From positions 13,580,237-13,644,236 of the forward strand of contig OY811973.1 of NCBI GenBank assembly GCA_963681505.1: DNA of 64,000 nt, written 5' to 3'. Shown piece by piece: positions 9,070 to 22,000 of this stretch (positions are counted from its first letter, which is position 1; each line of letters begins with the position of its first letter). The translations under genes were made by a program, and so were the position numbers. Origin of the DNA: Eunapius fragilis. Its lineage: Eukaryota > Porifera > Demospongiae > Spongillida > Spongillidae. The notes below the pieces were generated by a model, which ran no database searches, had not been told where the DNA came from, and worked only from the letters and a program-made list of their open reading frames with translations.

Positions 9070-10076
9070 CACTCTGGGTATGTTTGAGACGACAGTCTCA
9101 TTGCCAGGAGACATGTAACCCATGAAATCGCTCGAGTTCACAGTCACCAAGGTCGCACAGCTCAACATCTTGGGACGTGATGCTATTGTCCGTTTAGGCA
9201 TTAACCTTTCCGCACTTCTGAGTGTAACACATGTTGGAAAGCCGAGCTCTTCCCTCGTGCTACCTATCTTTGATGAACTGAAGCCCGATTTGGTCCTCCA
9301 AGATTCATGCAGGCAGCTCTGCCAAGAGTTTCCTGACCTCTTCAAGCCTGAACTTGGTTGCCTAAAAGGTTTCCAGCTTGAGTAAAGTTCAGGCCAGAGG
9401 CATAACCAATCATTTGCAGGCCTTGTGTGGTCCCCTTTGCTATCCAGGATGACCTCTGCCAGGCCTATGATGCCGGGATTGCTGGAGGAGTGAGGCAACC
9501 TACTCAATTCTGTGCCTATGGGACCCCTGTGGTTCCCATTCGCAAGGCTGCTATTCCTGGTAAAACTGCTAAACATATAGGTTTTGCGGAGACTACTCGA
9601 TTACAGTCAACCATCAGCTGGAACCACATCGTCATCCCATGCCTCATCCTGAAGATCTCATGCGGAAGTTGGGTGGTGGGTATATGGTTTTACAAAGGTT
9701 GACCTGGCGGATGCCTATAACCAAATAATGTTGGCTCCCGAAAGTCAAAAGCGTTTGGCTCTCAGCACCCACCGAGGGGTACTGCTTCATATGCGACTTC
9801 CATTTGGTATTAGCTCAGCTCCTGGCTATTTTCAGGAGATCATGGACCAGCTGACCAGCGACTTTTGAGGGGTGGCTGTCTACATAGATGACATCCTGGT
9901 CAGTGATACCACTGCCTCTGAACACCTCCAGAACCTACGTGCTCTCTTCCAATAACGAGAAAGCAAGGGTCTTCGCTGTCATTTGGAGAAGTGTGTTTTT
10001 GCACAACCTTGTGCGGAGTACCTCGGCCACATCCTGTCTGGTCATGCATGGGATAGCTAAAGGTCCAAAGGTGAAC
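9070..10076 (+). pseudogene. pol: Ty3/gypsy retrotransposon protease/RT remnant
   Basis: Plus-strand reading gives the end of an aspartic protease (NILGRDAIVRLGI near 9150-9195), a linker with QEFPDLFKPELGCLKG, then reverse transcriptase. The RT has FCAYGTPVVPIRK, KVDLADAYNQI, LRLPFGISSAPGYFQEIM-like sequence, the catalytic VAVYIDDILVS (near 9870-9900), and CHLEKCVFAQPCAEYLGHIL at the palm-thumb region. At least three stops and several frame changes interrupt it, and RNase H and integrase are missing. The order PR-RT fits Ty3/gypsy. It ends abruptly at a foldback arm (10079). Confidence 0.85.
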
Positions 10077-10078
10077 AA

Positions 10079-10171
10079 GATATAAAAATTTAATTAAAAT
10101 AAAATTGGTGATGTAAGATATGTAGACAGCAATTGAGTAAAAAGTAAGCTAAAGGAAACAAGGAAATACCT
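10079..10171. repeat. Solo arm of the 1.4-kb foldback family
   Basis: Repeats ATATAAAAATTTAATTAAAA and GTAGACAGCAATTGAGTAAA, in the orientation of the left arm at 1435. It lies exactly at the end of the gypsy fragment, so it marks an insertion or recombination junction. Confidence 0.8.
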
Positions 10172-10279
10172 TATACGCATGCGCTAAAATGAATGACATA
10201 TAAAAATGCGTGTATGCTGATACCAATCACTTCTTTGCTGCAGTCAGGTGGTCATTACATTGGCGTAGTCGGCACTCTC
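10172..10279 (+). mobile_element. LTR 3' portion plus primer-binding site
   Basis: A TATA-like ACATATAAAAATG box (about 10196) is followed by a stretch ending CATTACA, then TGGCGTAGTCGGCA (10261-10274). That sequence is complementary to a tRNA 3' end finishing in CCA. An LTR end, PBS and then a gag-like frame is the normal 5' order of a Ty3/gypsy element. The LTR's 5' part is cut off by the foldback arm. Confidence 0.55.
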
Positions 10280-10286
10280 TGGACCA

Positions 10287-10479
10287 ATGGCGCAAGCCAA
10301 GCGTCCCCTTATTTCACCGGACGCGTACTCTGGCGACACCAGCTGGACAGACTGGGTTGACCATTTTGAGGCAACGGCCTTGGTGAACGGCTGGGATAAT
10401 GCTGCAAAGCTAGTCTGGCTACCAGTCCGGCTTACAGGTAAAGCTCAGGTAGCATGGAAACGGATGACAGCAGACGCGA
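10287..10479 (+). pseudogene. gag: gag N-terminus of a Ty3/gypsy element
   Basis: Starts MAQAKRPLISPDAYSGD about 12 bases after the PBS. It continues WTDWVDHFEATALVNGWD, KLVWLPVRLTGKAQVAW, the W..F....NGW....WL...L.GKA..AW pattern of Ty3/gypsy capsid. The frame stops a few codons inside the palindrome that begins near 10480, so the palindrome has truncated gag. Confidence 0.65.
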
Positions 10480-10838
10480 ACAGTAATGAGCACTTACAGT
10501 AATGAGAGTTTCATTTTTTGCCGGTACTGGTCCACACCCCTCTTGTAAATTCTCGTTCTAGCTGGGCTTAGTTTAGGTTCAGTGTAAAGGGGATAAGTAC
10601 ATTGGCTTCACTCCCCTATCCTAGCATGGCACACTCATTCTAACGCCCCCCATTTTCTAACCCTAAGTGAAGCCAATGTACTTATCCCCTTTACACTGAA
10701 CCTAAACTAGGCCAGAGATAATATATAATATATATATTATCTCTGACTAGGCCCAGCTAGAACGAGAATTTACTAGAGGGGTGTGGACCAGTACCGGCAA
10801 AAAATGAAACGCTCGTTACGTAAGTGCTCATTACTGTT
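10480..10838. repeat. 359-bp palindromic element with a nested palindrome
   Basis: The arms 10480-10612 and 10665-10838 are reverse complements (AACAGTAATGAGCACTTAC, GCCGGTACTGGTCCACACCC, GGGGATAAGTACATTGGCTT) around a 52-bp spacer. The right arm alone carries an extra AT-rich palindrome, AGAGATAATAT...ATATTATCTCT (about 10713-10747), a second foldback inside the first. A half copy is at 62704-62851. It splits a gag sequence. Confidence 0.85.
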
Positions 10839-13868
<3,030 letters not shown>

Positions 13869-14108
13869 CCCCAAGTAGGTGCAATGTCAGGCTGGAGTGA
13901 TTATGGGGGACATGCACACATCAACATGTCTGCATTGCCACCATACCCCTTGGGCTTACAAGAGTACAGGGAATACTATTATAAATCAGATATATTTAAA
14001 GGTATGGTATGGGGACAAACTCATGGCGTGTCTATAGTGGGGGGGGGGGGAGGGGGGGAGGAGAGAAAGAAAGAGCTTAGTCCCACCCCCCTCATCTCCT
14101 CTTAGGGC

Positions 14109-14172
14109 ATCCACCATCCTGAAGAGAGCTTAGGTGTCAGTACAATATTTGGGTGGCCACAATAAGTTTCTC
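14109..14172 (+). repeat. Direct repeat, left copy
   Basis: Shares CCATCCTGAAGAGAGC, AGGTGTCAGTA, ATATTTGGGTGG and CACAATAAG with 14764-14828. The pair brackets 590 bp that includes a tandem-repeat block. Confidence 0.8.
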
Positions 14173-14423
14173 AAGCAAGCTGTACATGTAATAAAAAATA
14201 GAGACCTCACAAATCCACAATCAGATAAAGGTACATATAGGTAGCTGGAATGAACAAATACACAACCACATATGTACATAGGCTTTGGATATGAATATAA
14301 TATTAACAAAAAGTACATCACACTCAGGGCTCTTTTTGCTAGATCTGGCTTGACCCTTTGCACTATTGGAACACAGCTGACAAAAAAAGAACACTGTGGG
14401 TGGGGTGAGGAGTGTGCGGATTG

Positions 14424-14645
14424 TCGGCTATGTTCCTTAACCCCTCACATTCCTGGAAAATACACCACACCCACAGGGGTCTTTTTAGTCGGCTATGTTA
14501 CTTAACCCTTCACACCTTAACCATGCAGAAAGTTCACTGCACCCACAAAGATCTTTGTAGTTGGCTATGTTACTTAACCCCTCACAATCCTGGAAAATTC
14601 ACCATACCCACTTGGCTCTTTTTAGTCCGTTCCTTAACCAGAAAG
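14424..14645 (+). repeat. Tandem repeat of about 65 bp, 3-4 copies
   Basis: Units contain GGCTATGTTACTTAACCCCT, CACA-TCCTGGAAAAT-CACCA and CACCCACA...TCTTTTTAGT with about 15% variation between copies. Non-coding. Confidence 0.75.
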
Positions 14646-14763
14646 TTCACCACACATCCTCTTCTACACTTAGTCCTTCAAAGGAGAGGAGGGGATTGAG
14701 ACATACACATACACATACGCAGTGCTTAGAGATGGAACTCACAACCAGAGCAACCTTGTTACA

Positions 14764-14828
14764 GGCCATCCTGAAGAGAGCACAGGTGTCAGTATGATAT
14801 TTGGGTGGTCACAATAAGCTTCTCATAA
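14764..14828 (+). repeat. Direct repeat, right copy
   Basis: Partner of 14109-14172; see that entry. Confidence 0.8.
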
Positions 14829-14855
14829 TCACTTAGCTAGCTGGGACATACCATG

Positions 14856-15055
14856 NNNNNNNNNNNNNNNNNNNNNNNNNNNNNNNNNNNNNNNNNNNNN
14901 NNNNNNNNNNNNNNNNNNNNNNNNNNNNNNNNNNNNNNNNNNNNNNNNNNNNNNNNNNNNNNNNNNNNNNNNNNNNNNNNNNNNNNNNNNNNNNNNNNNN
15001 NNNNNNNNNNNNNNNNNNNNNNNNNNNNNNNNNNNNNNNNNNNNNNNNNNNNNNN
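14856..15055. other. Assembly gap (200 N)
   Basis: Exactly 200 unresolved bases, probably a nominal gap size. It lies within a repeat-rich stretch. Confidence 0.99.
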
Positions 15056-15345
15056 ACCCAGGCATTAAAATGACCAGGGGCCCTTTCTGGGGTACAGGCC
15101 ACACCAAGACATTAAAACGACCAGAGAATCATTCTTGCCCAGACCAACTGCCCAGCATGCAGCTTGGGAGATTTAAACATTAACCCATTCTTGCCCAGGG
15201 TACAAGCCACACCCAGGCAACTCAACTAACCCAATCTTTTCCATGGTATAGACCACATTCACAAGACACAACTGACTAGCAGCTAGAGATATTTAACCCA
15301 TTCCTGCCCAGGGTACAGATCAACCCAATAGGTTACATTAGTATC
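15056..15345. repeat. Degenerate tandem repeats beside the gap
   Basis: Several diverged units contain CCATTCTTGCCCAGGGTACA, GCCACACCCAGGCA and TTAAAATGACCAG. The unfinished gap probably reflects the same array. Confidence 0.6.
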
Positions 15346-15499
15346 AGCTAAAAAGATTTTTCATAATATAAAGTGGACACCTTGATAGTTGAGTATAAAT
15401 TTTATTTCCTACTCGTCAATGTTTGAAATCAGTTTTATCAATAATAATATGAGCTATAAAAATATTAATAATGCATTTTCGTTGGCAAACTAGTTTTCC

Positions 15500-15895
15500 A
15501 AAAGAGCTTGAAATTGTAGCTTATCACGTGACACCTTACTTTCTATTTTCGGCATGATCCACATGGATTCGGCTCCATGGCTTCTCTGGTAGCATCCAAG
15601 GGTGATTACCAGGCTTGGCTGGTTTGGTTTGGTGTTCTGCACAGGTTTGGCACTGGTGACATTGGTTTGTGATGTCTGTGTCAATCCATGGCTAGTATAC
15701 TGCTGTGCGAGCCAGTTGTTTCATCCTTTGGATTCCAAAATGACCCAAATGAAGGAGTTCCAGGACTTGTGGCTGAAACTTTATTCCCATGAAGGAGACA
15801 TCCATGCACTGTAAAAAGTGACATTGCAAGCTTCCTGAACTGTTCCATCAAGTAGTCCTTTGGCATAGTACCCACAAATGAAATGGTCAACCAAA
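15500..15895 (-). pseudogene. pol: Ty3/gypsy integrase N-terminal fragment
   Basis: Minus-strand reading gives LHLGHFGIQRMKQLARTAVY, a stop, PWIDTDITNQCHQCQTCAEH, then PEKPWSRIHVDHA. That is the HHCC zinc-binding module of retroviral-type integrase (H-x3-H, then C-x2-C), followed by the first catalytic Asp region (HVDHA, where HVDFA is usual). Two or more in-frame stops show decay. It lies downstream of the polypurine-like AAGAGGGGGAG (16013-16025, minus strand) that ends the neighbouring element. Confidence 0.7.
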
Positions 15896-16009
15896 GTCAT
15901 AAGAGCAGCAACAGATTCAACTGATTTTGAATGCACATACATCAACATATAAACACAGCTGATTGTCCAATTAAATAACTAATTATTACAAATTGATCAT
16001 GTCACTACA

Positions 16010-16299
16010 CTACTCCCCCTCTTGAAAGAGTGGTCCCTCACTCCCAGTCATTCAATGATTTCAGCAGTGTCCATGTTGTCTGGTAGCACCAGAGGGTTTC
16101 CATAGCGTACAGGTGGTTTGCTTATCCTGCTAGAGTGTGACAGTGCAGGGGCTTCCTCTGTAACAGGAGGAAGAACTTGGGATACAAATGCTGGGTGCTC
16201 CATCTCAGGAACTCGATGCTGGCAGACTGGTTGTGTATCCCCTGTGTTGATTTTATGGGATGTCAATCGGGTACGCCCAAGGTCACTCATCCAATGCAA
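16010..16299 (-). pseudogene. pol: Internally deleted Ty3/gypsy pol: RT start joined to pol C-terminus
   Basis: The frame opens LGRTRLTSHKINTGDTQPV, the entry to a Ty3/gypsy reverse transcriptase (usually S/D-IDTGDA-PI-Q). It then passes directly into HSSRISKPPVRYGNPLVL, the kind of sequence that ends pol after integrase. The polymerase, RNase H and integrase between them are missing, with the frame kept. A purine-rich PPT candidate (16013-16025) follows the stop. This looks like an internal deletion that created a shortened but continuous frame. Confidence 0.65.
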
Positions 16300-17382
16300 T
16301 GACGTCTTGGAACGAGCAAGGTAGTCACTTTCTCTCGAACCTCAGGAGCCAGGCCGTCTGTCATCTGCTCTATACAATGCTTAACAGACTGGGTGGATTG
16401 CTTACGGGCAGGGTATTGTACTGATGCACAATCAGCACTATCATCGATAGGTTTTAACATACCCATTATCTCATCTTTGTGCACTGTAATCAGTGCGAAG
16501 CCAGGGTTAAGAACTTGGACCATTGTGTGACTAGCAGCAGCATCCATGATGGAGTGAGCAACCAAGAGGCCATGCTGATTCATAAACCGTCCCACTGGTT
16601 CCACCAGGAGGGCACCGGAGCTGCTGGTGCAATAATGACCTGCATGCCGTGACACCTTTGCAGGAAGGCACATTTGACAATAAGGAGGGACATTTATGGT
16701 TTCAGACAACGTCACAAAACAAACTGGGGGACTTTGCATACCACTTCTCATAGGTGACAAGAATTGCACAGGACCTTCTTTTGTGAGCAAAATTTGTTGT
16801 TGAAGGTCAACGATACAACCTCACTATAATCAAAAAATCCGCCCCAAGAAGGCACTTCTGGTTTAAATTCTTTGCTATCAAAACTGGATGATCTTTGGCT
16901 GATACCTCGACCTTTATGCTCAATTTACACTGCCCAATAATGTCCAACTTCTCCCTATTTGCTGCTACTACCGAAATCGCAGGTACCTGCATTGTAAGTG
17001 ACTTTCCCAATGGTACCATTCTAATAACATCCTCTCTCACTAACGTCACCGCCGAACCTGTGTCTACAAGCATTCTAGTGACTTGACCTTCTATACTACC
17101 TTCCACCATTAACGTGGAACTTACGGCTGCCGCCTGCCAAGAATCCTTATGATCCTTCCGCTTGCGAGGGCAGTTACACCGAACATGATCTCGCTCCCCG
17201 TAGTTCCAACATATAATCGCTGCAGACCCTTGCTTTCTGGTAGAAGACTGACGTTGTTGGTCAGCAGCAGTAGTTTTCCCTTTGCCAGATAGCCGTCTGT
17301 TCAGCTCTTCGACTTGTTTTCTAAGGTCCTCCACCATTCTTTCAGAATCTTGGGCCTGTTTCCGGAGCTGTTGCACCGACAA
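16287..17382 (-). pseudogene. Ty3/gypsy gag zinc knuckle, protease and PR-RT linker
   Basis: Two frames in series on the minus strand. 17382-16807 has a coiled-coil-like start (RKQVEELNRRLSGKGK), a damaged CCHC knuckle CWNYGERDHVRCNCP in which the second Cys is Tyr, the aspartic-protease site MLVDTGSAVTLV, and CLLGADFL near the protease end. 16790-16287 continues with the usual linker (SGALLVEPVGRF, VQVLNPGFALITVHKDEIMG) to PEVREKVTTLLV, just before RT. A frame break separates them. The upstream end is fused in frame to the tail of an RT fragment (see 17388-17735). Confidence 0.75.
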
Positions 17383-17387
17383 TGGTA

Positions 17388-17735
17388 GGAACTTATTGTA
17401 GAATTGGACAGATCAAAGAAAAGAGCGTAGAGTTGTGATATCTGTAGGATGTGGCATCCACACAATTGCTGTGTCCCTTTGCAATACCTTGGTTAGAAAT
17501 CATGAATCTGAGGTACTCAACAGATGGTTGTGCAAAAGAACATTTCTCTAAGCGACACCTTAGCCCTTTTTCTTGCAGTCGTGAAAACAGTGCCCAAAGG
17601 TTTTGGAGATGGTCTGAAGTGGAGGCACACTGACAAAAAATGTCATCCAGGTAGACAATGACACCCTGAAGGTCTGCTGTCGGCTTGAGGTTGTTGAAGA
17701 TAGGTCTGACTGATTTGTGGTCTGGGTATCTTTAA
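17388..17735 (-). pseudogene. pol: Ty3/gypsy RT fragment fused upstream of a gag zinc-knuckle frame
   Basis: Minus-strand reading gives GVIVYLDDIFCQCASTSDHL with the YLDD catalytic motif (17642-17656), RLQEKGLRCRLEKCSFAQPS, VEYL and finally SVQFYNKFLPLS, the start of the RT-RNase H connection. At 17388 it runs in frame into VQQLRKQAQDSE, the coiled-coil start of a gag/protease frame. The order RT then gag is the reverse of normal, so this is a recombination or nested-insertion junction. One stop (TGA in place of a Gly-like codon) lies just before SVQFY. Confidence 0.7.
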
Positions 17736-17739
17736 AACA

Positions 17740-17890
17740 GTCACCTCACTGCAGGGAGAAGATACAAAGGACATCACTTTCACTGTCACGAATTATCCAC
17801 GATTGAACTTGTTAGGCCAGGATGCCATTGTCAAGCTCGGTGTCAACGTTCAAGCCCTTCTGAGTCCCTTTGAAGGACAGGCAAGGTGTG
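17740..17890 (+). pseudogene. Ty3/gypsy protease-end fragment, opposite strand
   Basis: Plus-strand frame with DITFTVTNYPRLNLLGQDAI and VKLGVNVQALLSP, homologous to the protease end at 9150. It abuts the minus-strand RT piece head to head, showing inversion or nested insertion. Confidence 0.6.
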
Positions 17891-18244
17891 CACCTGTCTG
17901 TACGATAATAAGCCCATATATTTCCATACCAATATGGCGGACAATAAAGCAATTAAACCCCACGCGTCATGTGACCATGAAAGTGCTCTATACATGTTAC
18001 CGTATGAGTGCTATGGTTATTGCGCTTTTTTTAAATTATAACACTAATAATTATTATTATAATACATGTATACGATTAAACTAAATCATACAAAAAAAAC
18101 TCTTCATCATCCCCATTCATTGTCCCCATTACTGAAGCTGAATTGCCTCTCTGAATGGCAACAGATAGCCTTTGGGCTTTCAATTTACCATGTCCCACCC
18201 TTCATTAATATTCATATCACCAACCAGCCAAAAACAATGGATCC
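17891..18244. other. AT-rich spacer
   Basis: No gene or motif recognised. Confidence 0.4.
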
Positions 18245-18720
18245 GCCTATGAGTGGTAGTGATGTAACATGTCCAGTGGTAGTGATGTAACATGTCCAGT
18301 GGTAGTGATGTAACATGTCCAGTGGTAGTGATGTAACATGTCCAGTGGTAGTGATGTAACATGTCCAGTGGTAGTGATGTAACATGTCCAGTGGTAGTGA
18401 TGTAACATGTCCAGTGGTAGTGATGTAACATGTCCAGTGGTAGTGATGTAACATGTCCAGTGGTAGTGATGTAACATGTCCAGTGGTAGTGATGTAACAA
18501 GTCCAGTGGTAGTGATGTAACATGTCCAGTGGTAGTGATGTAACATGTCCAGTGGTAGTGATGTAACATGTCCAGTGGTAGTGATGTAACATGTCCAGTG
18601 GTAGTGATGTAACATGTCCAGTGGTAGTGATGTAACATGTCCAGTGGTAGTGATGTAACATGTCCAGTGTTAGTGATGTAACATGTCCAGTGGTAGTGAT
18701 GTAACATGTCCAGTGGTATT
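18245..18720 (+). repeat. 23-bp minisatellite, about 20 copies
   Basis: Unit GTGGTAGTGATGTAACATGTCCA, nearly perfect, with single-base variants near 18499 and 18669. Since 23 is not a multiple of three, the three frames cycle into a 23-residue repeat (for example HYHWTCYITTTGHV on the minus strand), which I regard as an artefact. Confidence 0.95.
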
Positions 18721-18764
18721 GATGAAGCTTGTTGCATCATGTTATCTTCTTCCTCGTTACCTTC

Positions 18765-18845
18765 TGTGATCTACCTCCTCCCTCTCCTTACCATCTACCT
18801 CCTCCCCCTCCTTACCATCTACCTCCTCCCTCCTCCTTACCATCT
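18765..18845 (+). repeat. Pyrimidine-rich 21-22-bp tandem repeat
   Basis: Three to four units of CTTACCATCTACCTCCTCCC next to the 23-bp array. Confidence 0.7.
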
Positions 18846-19083
18846 TGCTGTAGGTCCTCATCTTCATCTGTGTTGCGATTATTATTGCTCCAGGTATCAT
18901 GTGATCCTTGTAATGTTGCCATACCTGTGGTATCAGAATCTGCAGAAGCAGGTTCCATATATAGGATTGATGTAGGGTAATGAATGTCATTAAAATTGCA
19001 TCATATCGGCACCAGTTATTAGCAAGCATTGAGAACTCTGTGTAATTATTATCATAGTACTTTTATATTTCCATAACAACAGG

Positions 19084-22000
19084 TCACTCCCTCAATACAC
19101 CCCTAGCATGTGACAGCTTCTGCTCTCCCAGTGGTATAGTGATGTGCACATGTGACAGTGGCAATGCATTAGGCAGGACTGTGTGGAGGATCACCAATGG
19201 AACACAGAGTGTCTGCAACATGACTCTTAACCAGACAGCCAACGCATGCACCAATGTCTTTGCCACCTGTTCTGCCATCAACGGCTTCAATGCCACCAAC
19301 GAAGAACCCCTCATGACTGGTGCTCCGTGTGACACGTCCATCCTCAACATTGACATGACCTTGATCGAAAACCTGAATGGGTTAAAAATTATCTGCACTA
19401 ATCCACTCGGGACTTTATATGGCAGCATCACACGTAGGCTACCAGCAAATTTTTATTACTCGTGTGTATGTGTGTTTTTATAATAATTCATGCACAATCT
19501 TGCATTCTTATAGCCTGTTTCAATCACACTGTAAGGTTTATGTCTACCATTCTCTCCCAGCTGCTCCAGGTGTTCCTACACTGATTTGCAACAAAGCATC
19601 AGCATCCATACAAGTGCTTCCTTCACCTTATGGTGGCATCCCAACAAGCTACACAATTATTATTGATGCTGGCAGTGCACAAAACTATGTGCCTTTTGCC
19701 ACTGGGGAGCTAAACATACCCCTCAACCTTAAAAGCAAAACTGATGTCACTGTGAGTGCCATCAACTGTGCTGGGAGCTCATCCATATCCCAGACATGTA
19801 AGAGTTTGCATGTAATATGGGTGTGTTTAAGTACAGTTTGCTGTTGGCAAAGCAACATTTGTTGTTTATTTAACGATTATACAAATGGCACAAAAAAACA
19901 TGTAGAAGGGGACCAATGTGCTTTTATCAAACAGACTAGGTCCATAAGTTAGGCTGCATGTAGGGGTCCATCAGTTAGGCTGTATGTAGGGGTCCATCAG
20001 TTAGGCTGTATGTAGGGGTCCATCCGTTAGGTTGTATGCAGGAAGCTCTATGTAGTCGCGCAACATACATCATTATGGTTACTGTTAACCTGGTCTATTT
20101 ATTTGATAATACTAAATGTAGCTCTTCTGCATGTTATCATTTGAATAAAACCACTATTGTTACACCCACTCGTCACATGTCTCTTACCGTTCTTTCAGGT
20201 CCTACAACAAATGGTGAGTTAGTGATGTATGACTCCGATATAATAATCTAAACTTAATGACATATAACTACATCAAATGGCCATCAAGTTGTGGCTAAGG
20301 CTAGTTACCTTACCTGGCTCACCTCCCTGTCCTTTGTGCCCAGAACACCCCTTGGATCCCCTTGGTCACCATGCATTGACATATAAACCCATCCCTTTTG
20401 TCTGAAGTGGGTCTCTCAGCTGGGTCAGCAGCAATTGCCGCAGAGCTAAGAAAGCACTCGGTCAATGGTGCTAAGTGTTCTGACCTGGGATGGACATGCA
20501 TTCCCCTTGTGATGGAGTCATATGGAGCTTGGTCAGGGTCTTTCTCAAGACTTGCATGCTACACACCTTGCCACAAGGCCAGCACCCCCAAGTCCAAGGT
20601 GGTCTCCAACTTGTATGGCCGCCTGAACTTAACACTAGTGCGTGCCAATGCTCGGTCCCTCCTCTTAATTTAATTATGGTTAGACATGGTGTTTAAAAAG
20701 GTTGTTGGATTGATTAGTTAAGTCTGCATATTATTTAGCACAAAATGGTATGAATGAGAAGACCAACAGAATAAGAGGCTTTTTCAATCATCAGCCGCTG
20801 TGACATGCACATTGATGGAATAACTACACCGTTAATGATTCCATCCATACAATGTGTATGACTATGAATTAGAAAATGCCCGACTGTTAGTTGTTGAAGT
20901 TAGTAATTCCCAGTGGCAGATCATGCAGATAATTACCCCCAATGCTAAAAACATATCTCAGTTCAATTGTGTTTCCCTTTGAGGTAGTGTCTACTATGAG
21001 AGAAATATTTATGTATACCTTACTTCAGACTTAATTGAAGCCATATCCTTTCATTATTTGTGTTTAGCCATGAAAGGACGGCTAAACACAAATAATGTTG
21101 ATGATATATTTAGCACAAAAATAGAACTGCAAATAGTCTTCTGTAATCTAGGGAATCAAGTTTTAGCTAAGCTAATCTTTCACTATCATGTATCTGCATT
21201 TGTAGAATACAGATATAATCTGCAGCCATTTCAAATACTAATGACCTTTGCTATATGGAGTGCTATTCTATTTTAGAAGGGTGCAACCCTGTCAATGACA
21301 CCACATGGAATCTTCAGTGGCCCAGCACTGCCCTCAATACAACATATGTCCTACCATGCCCTCAAGGAGGAAGTAACTATGTATCAGGTAGGGTAGAGGT
21401 GACAATGGTTCAATTATCTTGTGCATATATTTAATCTGGTATATGTGAACAGGATATGCGTATCGGATCTGTTCCAGCAATGGTGAATGGAGTCCTACAG
21501 ATGTAACCCAATGTGAAAGCTACATATTAATATATTTAGCAGAGCAGGTAAAAATGTGCACTACAAGGAAGTGGTAAATACACACAAGGTATAACATTAA
21601 AACTGCTTGATGCATAGTAAAACTGGAATGTGGCACTTGAATACAAAATATCGTTATTATGGGACAATTCAGTACATTGAAAACTTTCCAGACAGAAGTT
21701 GGATTTGTAGGTTGCATCTCATCATGCTGCCCATATGTTTAACAGGTTTCCCTTCCAAGTCTGGACATAACTCAAGGTCTGGGTATACTGACAGATTTGT
21801 TCATTGCAACACAGCCTAACTCTCTTGGATCTAAACTACCTCTGGACCTAAGAGACAGTCTCTACATCCTTTCTACTGTTTTACGGGTGTTAAACACAAA
21901 CCTTCAACAAGGTGTGGTCACAGATGTACAGAGTACAGTGGTAAGACGTTCATACGTACCAGTGGATTGCCTTCATTAATCTTCATGATTATAGATCATC

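Noticed and set aside
14829-15107. Frames across the N gap
   Set aside because: Unresolved bases cannot be translated.
18245-18720. CRISPR-like array
   Set aside because: Units are directly tandem with no unique spacers, in a eukaryotic setting.
18180-18740. 186-residue protein of 23-residue HYHWTCYITTTGHV-type repeats
   Set aside because: A 23-bp tandem DNA repeat read in three cycling frames; no start context or conserved domain.
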